The translations under genes were made by a program, and so were the position numbers. A stretch of 64,000 nucleotides of DNA, from contig NZ_CP013630.1 of assembly GCF_001664485.1 (NCBI RefSeq), forward strand, positions 437,001 to 501,000, in the 5' to 3' direction. Below are positions 57,323-64,000 of the stretch, one piece after another (positions within the stretch are counted from its first letter, which is position 1; every line of letters begins with the position of its first letter). This stretch comes from Rhizobium sp. N324 (GTDB lineage Bacteria; Pseudomonadota; Alphaproteobacteria; Rhizobiales; Rhizobiaceae). The notes under the pieces are model-generated. The model searched no databases. It was not told the origin of the DNA and worked only from the letters and a program-made list of their open reading frames with translations.

Positions 57323-57694
57323 ATGAAGATGCTCAGACTTATCCCTTCCGCCACAGTGCTCAGTGCCATTCTCGCCCTCGCGTCGATCGCTCCAGCGCAG
57401 GCGGCACCCGTCCAGGCGGTTCGGCCGCCGGATGTCCAGTCCGCGAAAATGGTTCAATATAAACCACATGCCGGATCCTGGCATGGCTATCAGGGTTTTC
57501 GCACCGAGCGCCCCGGCACCCGCCGCCATTCCGACGGTTACTGGTATCCGCTTGCCGCCTTCGGCGTCGAGGCCGGCACCACGGGCTCAATCGTTCGCCA
57601 GCCGGTGAACAGACCGGCAGCCCCGGAAATGTGCAACCCTACGTTTTCTGGATCGATCGGTCCCGGCAGCATGCCCTGCGATAACGGCTATTGA
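57323..57694 (+). CDS. Small secreted protein, Rhizobiales type
   Basis: 123 residues with a signal peptide (MKMLRLIPSATVLSAILALA, cleavage about residue 27 in AQA-AP). The mature part has GSWHGYQGFRTERPGTRRHS, DGYWYPLAAFGVE, TTGSI and a C-terminal Cys pair (PEMCNPTFSG, MPCDNGY). Start ATG has aggaggg upstream. Function unknown; the next gene is similar in layout. Confidence 0.68.
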   Translation: MKMLRLIPSATVLSAILALASIAPAQAAPVQAVRPPDVQSAKMVQYKPHAGSWHGYQGFRTERPGTRRHSDGYWYPLAAFGVEAGTTGSIVRQPVNRPAAPEMCNPTFSGSIGPGSMPCDNGY

Positions 57695-57705
57695 GCCGGC
57701 AAATG

Positions 57706-57732
57706 AAAGAGGCGGCGATGAGCCGCCTCTTT
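57706..57732 (+). terminator. Rho-independent terminator
   Basis: aaagaggcggc (57706-57716) pairs with gccgcctcttt (57722-57732), followed by ctc. Ends the transcript of the small secreted protein. Confidence 0.75.
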
Positions 57733-57848
57733 CTCGATCATGGGGCCGCTCACATATCCGTGACCTCCATTTTGGCGCCGTAGTATGTGACAGATCGCCT
57801 TCCTAACTCCGGGGCGTAAATTCCCTGAATCCTCCCAAGGAGACGATT

Positions 57849-58145
57849 ATGACCACCACCTTCAAGACCGGCGTGGCCGCCACCGCCCTCAGTGTAATCC
57901 TCGGCCTCTCTGCCTTTTCGGCCACGGCAGCTCCCCTCCAGTCGAGCGCGACGGAGCAAGGTGCGACAGCGCGCCCGGTTGCGCAGGAAACCAAGGTTGA
58001 ACATGACAGGCGCACGACCGGTTCGATCGGCGAGCGCGCGGAAAGCATGGGTTCGACACACTATATGATGAACCCGAAGAAGCCCCTCAACATGGATTGC
58101 AAACTCGGCTTCAACCCGACAAGCAGCTCCAGCTGCAATTATTGA
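57849..58145 (+). CDS. Small secreted protein, similar layout to the preceding gene
   Basis: 98 residues. The signal peptide is MTTTFKTGVAATALSVILGL followed by SAFSATA (cleavage about 27). The mature part shares TTGSI and a C-terminal Cys pair (DCKLGFNP, SSSCNY) with the protein at 57323-57694. Start ATG has aggag 6 bases upstream. Function unknown. Confidence 0.68.
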   Translation: MTTTFKTGVAATALSVILGLSAFSATAAPLQSSATEQGATARPVAQETKVEHDRRTTGSIGERAESMGSTHYMMNPKKPLNMDCKLGFNPTSSSSCNY

Positions 58146-58196
58146 CGAGCGCTCGGCCGTTCGCGGCTGAGTTGGCAGACTTCGTCGGCAATCTGG

Positions 58197-58222
58197 AGGC
58201 GGCCATTTAGGGCCGCCTTCTG
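58197..58222 (+). terminator. Probable terminator
   Basis: aggcggcc (58197-58204) pairs with ggccgcct (58211-58218) around atttag, followed by tct. It follows the second small secreted protein. Confidence 0.6.
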
Positions 58223-58431
58223 CGGTAGAGCGCCGGTGCAATCGTCCTGCATAAAATCTTGCATCAACTGCAAAAATGCAATAAGTAAAAAATTAACGGA
58301 GATTTTCGACAGGAAAAGCCGTGCAAATCGCCTGCACCTCAAGATGTTCGACGCGCCTGCCTTGGAATTGCCATGCTCGCCGCGATGGTCGCTTTTCATA
58401 ATCAAACGAATTTCAGACAGGTGGGATAGTC

Positions 58432-59103
58432 ATGACCGCAAAGGCTGCATGCTCCGATTTCCTGCATTTTTTCCGCTCCTGGATCAGCAACCCCCTGCGC
58501 GTCGCCGCCATCGCGCCCTCGGGCGATTCGCTTGCCAGGATCATGACCAGTGAAATTGCCGCCCTCGACGGGCCGATCATCGAGCTCGGCCCCGGCACCG
58601 GCGTCTTCACCCGGGCGCTGCTGGCGCGCGGGGTCAGCGAGGCGGATCTGACCCTGATCGAGTACGGCCCGGAGTTCATCACCGCGCTGCAGGCGCGTTT
58701 CCCGATGGCGCGCGTGCTGCAGATGGATGCCGCCCAACTCGCTCATGCCGATATTTTCGAGGGGGAGCCGGTCGGCGCTGTTGTCAGTGGCCTGCCGCTT
58801 TTGTCCATGTCGCCGCGCAAGATCGCCTCGATCCTGGCCGGCGCCTTCGCCTATATGCGGCCGGGCGGGGCCGTCTATCAGTTTACCTATGGCCCGCGCT
58901 GCCCAGTGCCGCGGCCGATCCTCGACCGTCTCGGCCTGAAGGCGGTGCGCATCGGCGGCACGGTGCGCAACCTGCCGCCGGCCTCCGTCTACCGGATTTC
59001 CCGCCGCAAGCCGCTGGAACTGTCGCGCGAGCGTTTCAGCTATCGTGAGAGCGACGCTGAACTCGACGATGTCGCCGCCTTCTCCAACGAGACCGGCGGC
59101 TGA
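58432..59103 (+). CDS. PmtA-like class I SAM-dependent methyltransferase
   Basis: 223 residues. FLHFFRSWISNPLRVAAIAPSG then IIELGPGTGVFTRALLARG (motif I), SGLPLLSMSPRKI and QFTYGPRCPVPR resemble rhizobial phospholipid N-methyltransferases, which make phosphatidylcholine from phosphatidylethanolamine. It could also be a related rRNA-dimethylase-like enzyme; specificity is not proven. Followed 19 bases later by a TetR gene on the same strand. Confidence 0.75.
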   Translation: MTAKAACSDFLHFFRSWISNPLRVAAIAPSGDSLARIMTSEIAALDGPIIELGPGTGVFTRALLARGVSEADLTLIEYGPEFITALQARFPMARVLQMDAAQLAHADIFEGEPVGAVVSGLPLLSMSPRKIASILAGAFAYMRPGGAVYQFTYGPRCPVPRPILDRLGLKAVRIGGTVRNLPPASVYRISRRKPLELSRERFSYRESDAELDDVAAFSNETGG

Positions 59104-59122
59104 CCGATGATGCCGGGCGGAA

Positions 59123-59758
59123 ATGGCTGACAGCAAACGGACGGCGACTGGGGAAGGCCGACGGCAACGCAAGCGGCGGCAGACGCGCGAGCGCATCGAG
59201 CAGGCGGCGGTGAGCCTCTTTCTCCAGCGCGGTTTCGAGACCACGACCGTCGAAGACATCACCGAGGCGGCCGACGTCTCCAAGCGCAGTTTCTTCGATT
59301 ATTTCCCCTCCAAGGAAGAGGTGGTGTTCGCCTGGCAGGATGGCTTCGCCGATCGGCTGATGGCGGCGATCGCCGCAAGGCCGGCAGAAGAGCCGTTGGT
59401 GGCTGCGGTCGAGGCGGCGATCACCGCCACCGTCATCGCCGCTGTCGACGAGCGCAGTCTGGCGCTTGGTGAACTCATCCATCGCACGCCGGCCCTGAAG
59501 GCCCGCGACCAGCTGAAATATGCCAGGCTCGAACAGAAGCTCGCCGAGGCGCTGCTTCTGCGCAAGGGAAATGATCCGCAGGAGCGGTCGCGCATGCACA
59601 TCCTCGCCGCGGTCGTCATCGGCGCGCTGCGCGTCGGAGCCGAACTCTGGCGGCAGCGCCCGCCGGATGCTGCGCCGCAGGATATTGCCCATGAGATATT
59701 CGCCGAGCTATGGACGATCCTGGCGGAATTCGGCGACGAGGCGAAGGCCGGGCGTTGA
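59123..59758 (+). CDS. TetR-family transcriptional regulator
   Basis: 211 residues. The N-terminal helix-turn-helix is clear: RERIEQAAVSLFLQRGFETT then VEDITEAADVSKRSFFDYFP. The C-terminal ligand domain is unlike named groups. It stands 19 bases after the PmtA-like gene and may regulate it. Confidence 0.85.
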   Translation: MADSKRTATGEGRRQRKRRQTRERIEQAAVSLFLQRGFETTTVEDITEAADVSKRSFFDYFPSKEEVVFAWQDGFADRLMAAIAARPAEEPLVAAVEAAITATVIAAVDERSLALGELIHRTPALKARDQLKYARLEQKLAEALLLRKGNDPQERSRMHILAAVVIGALRVGAELWRQRPPDAAPQDIAHEIFAELWTILAEFGDEAKAGR

Positions 59759-59992
59759 TGCGTCTCGATGAAACCGCGCGCCCTGTGGCATTTTCAGCGC
59801 CGTCCCTGTCCGGGCCTGCGGCGCCCTCCTATATGTGCAAGCGTCGTCACGGCATTCTCAATATCACCATGATGAGCGGATCATCATGCCCGCATCGCTT
59901 TCGGCCAGGCGCCCCGCCATGGCAGGTGAACCGGGCGGCACCCGACCGCTCCACCGACTTTAACGATTTCATTGACCAGGAGAGGAAAGATC

Positions 59993-60874
59993 ATGTCCAG
60001 TCATAACGCAGCCAAGTCAGGCACCTTCAAGATCGGCGGCGAGATCGCGGTCAACCGTCTCGGTTTCGGCGCCATGCGCATCACCGGCAAGGGCATCTGG
60101 GGCGAGCCGGACGATCATGCCGAATCCATCCGCACGCTGCAGCGCCTGCCGGAACTCGGCGTCAACTTCATCGATACCGCCGATTCCTATGGCCCCGACA
60201 TTTCCGAATGGCTGATCAAGGAAGCGCTGCATCCCTATGGCGGCAAATCCGTCGTCGCCACCAAGGGCGGCCTGACCCGTCACGGCCCCGATATCTGGCT
60301 GCCGGTCGGCCGCCCGGAATATCTGATCCAGCAGGCGCATAAGAGCCTGCGCAACCTGGGGCTCGAGCAGATCGACCTTTGGCAGCTGCACCGCATCGAT
60401 CCGAAGGTGCCGGCCAAGGAGCAATTCGATGCGATCAAATCGCTGCTCGATGCCGGCCTGATCCGCCATGCCGGCTTGAGCGAAGTCTCCGTTGCCGACA
60501 TCGAGGCGGCCTCGAAACACTTCAAGGTCGCCACCGTGCAGAACCGCTATAATCTGGTCGACCGCACCAGCGAGGACGTGCTCGATTATTGCGCCAAGCA
60601 GAATATCGGCTTCATCCCCTGGTTCCCGCTCGCCGCCGGCGATCTCGCAAAACCCGGCTCCTTGCTCGATACGATCGCCAAAAAGCACAATGCCGCGCCA
60701 AGCCAGATCGCGCTCGCCTGGGTGCTGAAACGCAGCCCGGTCATGCTGCCGATCCCCGGCACCTCGAAGGTCAAACATCTCGAAGAAAACGTCGCGGCCG
60801 TCGATATCACGCTGTCGGACGAGGAGTTCTCGGCGCTCGATGCCGAGGGCCGGAAAGTGTTCAAGGCGGCGTGA
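59993..60874 (+). CDS. Aldo/keto reductase
   Basis: 293 residues, NADPH-dependent. The catalytic tetrad can be placed: Asp and Tyr in [14 protein letters not shown], Lys in VVATKGGL and His in LWQLHRID. The C-terminal part binds the cofactor ([14 protein letters not shown]). Start ATG 59993 with aggag upstream; the in-frame earlier start at 59972 is less likely. Substrate unknown. Confidence 0.87.
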   Translation: MSSHNAAKSGTFKIGGEIAVNRLGFGAMRITGKGIWGEPDDHAESIRTLQRLPELGVNFIDTADSYGPDISEWLIKEALHPYGGKSVVATKGGLTRHGPDIWLPVGRPEYLIQQAHKSLRNLGLEQIDLWQLHRIDPKVPAKEQFDAIKSLLDAGLIRHAGLSEVSVADIEAASKHFKVATVQNRYNLVDRTSEDVLDYCAKQNIGFIPWFPLAAGDLAKPGSLLDTIAKKHNAAPSQIALAWVLKRSPVMLPIPGTSKVKHLEENVAAVDITLSDEEFSALDAEGRKVFKAA

Positions 60875-60894
60875 GGGGGGCTGACCGGCGGCGC

Positions 60895-61079
60895 CCAAGA
60901 CCCCTCCCCAACCCCTCCCCACAAGGGGGAGGGGCTAAGGTGCCGCACCGCTTTACATAAACTCTATCGTATCAATCCGTCGAACGGTAACAGCCAGCAA
61001 GACCTCTGCTTTTGGTCGCCGCCGGACACCACAGCTTAGTCCCTCCCCCTTGTGGGGAGGGGGTGGGGAGGGGTCTTGG
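60895..61079. repeat. Intergenic element with 45-bp inverted terminal arms (copy B)
   Basis: The left arm (60895-60940, ccaagacccctccccaaccc...) is repeated inverted with about 3 differences at 61035-61079. Similar arms flank copy A (44959-45112). The middle segments differ. No gene is seen in 60875-61255. Confidence 0.65.
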
Positions 61080-61255
61080 ACTGGGCGAACCATCGGCGAT
61101 CGGTGAGGCCTCATTTTTCAGCAGAATTTAACCACTTGGTCAAACATGCCGCAAAATGAGGCGGCTGTCTGTGGTTTTGAGGGCAAGCATTGCGTCTAGC
61201 GCATTGCTGCATTGCGGTATTTTCGCTATTCCCGATCAAATGAATGGGGTATCAC

Positions 61256-61385
61256 TATCTTCGTAAGCAGCGCACTCCTCCTCCCAGCGCTCTTACATCG
61301 GACTGACAACACTCCTCCTCCCAGTTGTCGGTCAGGATCAAGAGCCTGGCGCACCTCCTCCCGCGCCAGGCTCTTTTCGTTTTCC
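61256..61385 (+). ncRNA. Cuckoo / alpha-r14-type small RNA with three CCTCCTCCC loops
   Basis: Three successive hairpins, each with an anti-Shine-Dalgarno loop: agcgc-actcctcctccc-agcgct (about 61263-61295), gacaac-actcctcctccca-gttgtc (about 61301-61333) and agagcctggcgc-acctcctccc-gcgccaggctct (61341-61374). The last is followed by tttcgtttt, a terminator. CCUCCUCCC in hairpin loops is the hallmark of the cuckoo/alpha-r14 RNA family of alphaproteobacteria. Transcript ends are estimated. Confidence 0.82.
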
Positions 61386-61485
61386 TAATCAAGCTCTTCC
61401 TGCTCCGCAATTTGACTCCGCAGCCGTCGTCGGCCTATTTGAACGCGCGCCGCCTGTCGGTGCGCGAACCGGTTGGAGTTTGGTC

Positions 61486-62763
61486 ATGATCGGCAAATGG
61501 CGCGGCCCGCGGGCGGCTCTGACAGGTCTTCTGCTGGCGGTGTTTGCGCTTGCCGGCTGCGGCGGCAGGCCGGTCGGCGTCATGCAGGCGGCCGGCAGCG
61601 TGCCGCCCGGCACGTCGAAGGTCGATCTTCTCGTCGCGACGACGCGCGCTGCCGACGACAATCCCGCCGTGCTATTTTCAGGCGAACGCGGCACCGGCCT
61701 CACCGTCAATGCCGTCGATGTCTCGATCCCGCCCGAGGCCAACCGCAAGGTCGGCCAGGTGCAGTGGCCAAAGCGGCTGCCGGCCGATCCCTTGCGCGAT
61801 TTCGTCACCGTGTCGGTCGATCCGCTCGAAGGCGAGCGGGCGGGCGAGACCTGGCTGAAGGGCCATATGCCTAGGAGCCGCCGGGTGCTGGTCTTCGTCC
61901 ACGGCTTCAACAATCGCTATGAGGACGCCGTCTACCGTTTCGCCCAGATCGTTCATGATTCGCATGCCGACGTCGCGCCGGTCGTCTTCACCTGGCCCTC
62001 GCGCGCCAGCATCTTCGATTATAATTACGACAAGGAAAGCACCAACTATTCCCGCGATGCGCTGGAGGAGCTGCTGACCCGCACCGCCGCCAATCCCGCC
62101 GTCAGCGACGTCACCATCATGGCGCATTCGATGGGCACCTGGCTGACCGTCGAAGCGCTCAGGCAGATGGCGATCCGCAATGGTCACGTCGCGTCCAAGA
62201 TCAACAACGTCATCCTCGCCTCGCCGGATCTCGATGTCGACGTCTTCGGCCGCCAGTTCGCAAGCCTCGGCAAGGACCGGCCGCACTTCACCATCTTCGT
62301 CTCCAGGGATGACCGGGCGCTGGCGCTGTCGCGGCGCATCTCCGGCAATGTCGATCGCCTCGGCCAGATCGATCCTTCGGTCGAGCCCTATCGCAGCAAG
62401 CTTGAGACGGCCGGCATCACCGTGCTCGATCTCACCAAGCTCAAGGGCGGCGACCGGCTGAACCACGGCAAATTCGCCGAAAGCCCCGAAGTGGTGAAGC
62501 TGATCGGCGACCGGTTGATTGCCGGCCAGACGATCACCGATTCCAATGTCGGCCTCGGCGAGGCGGTCGGCGCGGTGGCGATGGGCGCTGCCCAGACCGC
62601 CGGAAGTGCCGTCAGCGTCGCCGTCAGCACACCGATCGCCATCTTCGATCCGCGCACCCGCCGCAATTACGACGCCCAGCTGAAGCGTCTCGGCCAGTCG
62701 ATGAACAACACCGTCGGTTCGGTCGGCGACAGCGTCGGCGCCGGCCTGCCGGAAAGCCAGTAA
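61486..62763 (+). CDS. Lipoprotein alpha/beta hydrolase (DUF900)
   Basis: 425 residues. The lipobox LAGC is at about residue 25, after MIGKWRGPRAALTGLLLAVF. The hydrolase core has RRVLVFVHGFNNRYEDAV (oxyanion region) and the nucleophile Ser in TIMAHSMGTWLTVEAL. DUF900 proteins are lipase/esterase-like with unknown substrate. The C-terminal 90 residues are Ala/Val/Gly-rich. ATG 61486 has ggag upstream. Confidence 0.85.
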   Translation: MIGKWRGPRAALTGLLLAVFALAGCGGRPVGVMQAAGSVPPGTSKVDLLVATTRAADDNPAVLFSGERGTGLTVNAVDVSIPPEANRKVGQVQWPKRLPADPLRDFVTVSVDPLEGERAGETWLKGHMPRSRRVLVFVHGFNNRYEDAVYRFAQIVHDSHADVAPVVFTWPSRASIFDYNYDKESTNYSRDALEELLTRTAANPAVSDVTIMAHSMGTWLTVEALRQMAIRNGHVASKINNVILASPDLDVDVFGRQFASLGKDRPHFTIFVSRDDRALALSRRISGNVDRLGQIDPSVEPYRSKLETAGITVLDLTKLKGGDRLNHGKFAESPEVVKLIGDRLIAGQTITDSNVGLGEAVGAVAMGAAQTAGSAVSVAVSTPIAIFDPRTRRNYDAQLKRLGQSMNNTVGSVGDSVGAGLPESQ

Positions 62764-62908
62764 AAATTCCACCGCGCAATTCCAGCAAAAGTGCCCGGCG
62801 GTTTTGTCGGGAAAAGCGCAAGACGGAAATTCTCTAGGCATCACCACCGATCTGATATATCAGGGTGGCGAACGGCAATTCTGTCTGCCGTCTGGGTGGG
62901 TTGATAGC

Positions 62909-64000
62909 ATGGCGGATGAGACGAGGAAGAGGGTGGTTGTCGTCGGCGCGGGCGTGATCGGCGCCTCGATCGCCTTCGAGCTGCAGCGGCGCGGACTTGC
63001 GGTGACGCTGATCGACAAGGGCGAGCCGGGACGCGGCACCTCATTCGGCAATATGGCAAGCATCGCGCTCGATTTCGCCGCCGGCTCGGGCCCTTCGACC
63101 TGGAAGAAAATGCCCGGCTGGCTGCTCGATCCCGAAGGTCCGGTCTGGCTGCGGCCCTCCTATGCCGCCAAGATGCTGCCCTGGTTCCTGCGCTTCCTTG
63201 CCGCCGGCCGCCCGTCGCGCCTGAGAGAGATCGAGGATGCCGGCATGAACCTGTCGCAGCGCGCGCTTGGCGATTTCAGGCAGATGCTCGAGGCGATCGG
63301 CGCGCCCGAGCTGATGACCGACGAGGGGTGTCTGGCGATCTACGAGACCGAGGCGGAATTTGCCGCCGACCGCGGCCATCTCGCCATAATGCAGCGCTAC
63401 GGCCTCGAATTCGAGGTGTTGAGCAACGGCGCCATCCAATATTATGAGCCGGCGCTTTCGCCGTCGATCGCCAAAGCCGTTCTGCTGCCCGACAACAAGT
63501 CGATCCGCGATCCCTATCAGCTGGTGGTAAAGCTCTTCGACGCGGCTAAGGCCGCCGGCACGCGCTTCGTTTCCGGCACCGTGCGGAATATCGAGCGCAA
63601 GGGCGATGGCACGGCCGTCGTTCTTCTCGAAGACGGCGGCCGCATCGAGGCCGGTTCCGTCGTGCTGGCCGCCGGCGTCCACACGCGCTTCCTCGCTGAA
63701 AAACTCGGCGAGCCGATCCCGCTCGAAACAGAGCGCGGCTATCACACCCAGATCATGAAGCCCGGCATCTCCATGCGCTATTCGATGATCTGGCCGGCCC
63801 GCGCCTTCATGGTGACGCCGACGGCGGGCGGCATCCGCGTCGGCGGCAATGTCGAACTTGCCGGTCTCGATGCCGCGCCCGATTTCCGCCGCCCGCGGGT
63901 GTTGGTGCGCCACGCCCAGCGCGCGCTGCCTGGACTGAAACTCGAGGAGGCAACGGACTGGATGGGCCACCGCCCGGCGCTGCCCGATACCATCCCGATC
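62909..64000 (+). CDS. FAD-dependent oxidoreductase (DadA-like), truncated by window end
   Basis: The first 364 codons are present. The FAD-binding GxGxxG is in VVVVGAGVIGASIAFELQRR, then LIDKGEPGRGTSFGNMASIA as in D-amino acid dehydrogenase (DadA/DAO family), and the substrate-domain part GYHTQIMKPGISMRYSMIWP. Probably oxidises an amino acid or sarcosine-like amine; substrate unknown. The reading frame is open to position 64000. Confidence 0.87.
   Translation, partial: MADETRKRVVVVGAGVIGASIAFELQRRGLAVTLIDKGEPGRGTSFGNMASIALDFAAGSGPSTWKKMPGWLLDPEGPVWLRPSYAAKMLPWFLRFLAAGRPSRLREIEDAGMNLSQRALGDFRQMLEAIGAPELMTDEGCLAIYETEAEFAADRGHLAIMQRYGLEFEVLSNGAIQYYEPALSPSIAKAVLLPDNKSIRDPYQLVVKLFDAAKAAGTRFVSGTVRNIERKGDGTAVVLLEDGGRIEAGSVVLAAGVHTRFLAEKLGEPIPLETERGYHTQIMKPGISMRYSMIWPARAFMVTPTAGGIRVGGNVELAGLDAAPDFRRPRVLVRHAQRALPGLKLEEATDWMGHRPALPDTIPI

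Noticed and set aside
47066..58400. Second copy of the tRNA-Arg 3' end as an attachment site
   Set aside because: No matching ttcgaatctcttcgggtgc was seen downstream in the window.

Overview
The window is a GC-rich alphaproteobacterial chromosome segment. Gene content and order point to the Rhizobium etli / R. leguminosarum group: a tme malic enzyme beside mutS and the ornithine-lipid gene olsB, the lptC-lptA-lptB-rpoN-hpf-ptsN cluster, long-form Hpf, DUF982, and rhizobial palindromic repeats including a RIME1-like element. The species assignment is inference from gene recognition only; no database was searched.

From 1 to 46.9 kb the content is mostly conserved chromosome. In order it carries: mutS (5' end), tme, an AraC regulator, olsB, a hybrid histidine kinase, an overlapping lspA / RNA methyltransferase / rRNA methyltransferase-like operon and a Nudix gene; CoxG-like and GNAT genes; lapA-domain, ihfB and sppA; the LPS-export genes lptC-lptA-lptB leading into rpoN, hpf and ptsN (with a DMT transporter between rpoN and hpf); rbsK and rmuC; def-fmt-truA, with a FitAB-type toxin-antitoxin pair between def and fmt; dapE and dapD; a LOG-family gene; an EF-hand protein; a HAD phosphatase; ada with an overlapping isocitrate-lyase-family gene; an lldD-like gene; a complete IS1182-family insertion; argB; a SigK-like sigma / RskA-like anti-sigma / fasciclin module; engB-yidC-rnpA-rpmH; a chemotaxis receptor; and a sensor kinase.

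From tRNA-Arg(ACG) at 47.0 kb to about 58.4 kb the window changes to accessory DNA made of small, mostly unknown genes. Several look broken: a ParE toxin without a usable start codon, a DNA methyltransferase with a frameshift, a small membrane protein with a one-base frameshift, and a secreted SecDF-P1-head-like protein split by a frameshift. A diverged direct repeat about 5.8 kb apart lies inside this stretch; one copy precedes a nested small ORF and an unrecognised winged-helix-like gene. Two small secreted proteins of similar layout close the region.

From 58.4 to 64 kb come a PmtA-like methyltransferase with a TetR regulator, an aldo/keto reductase, a repeat element, a clear cuckoo/alpha-r14-type small RNA with three CCTCCTCCC loops, a lipoprotein alpha/beta hydrolase, and the 5' part of a DadA-like FAD oxidoreductase that runs off the window.

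The most interesting items are the SigK/RskA/fasciclin module, the 361-bp terminal-inverted-repeat element that supplies the truA stop codon, the three-loop sRNA, and the repeat-plus-nested-ORF unit in the decaying island.
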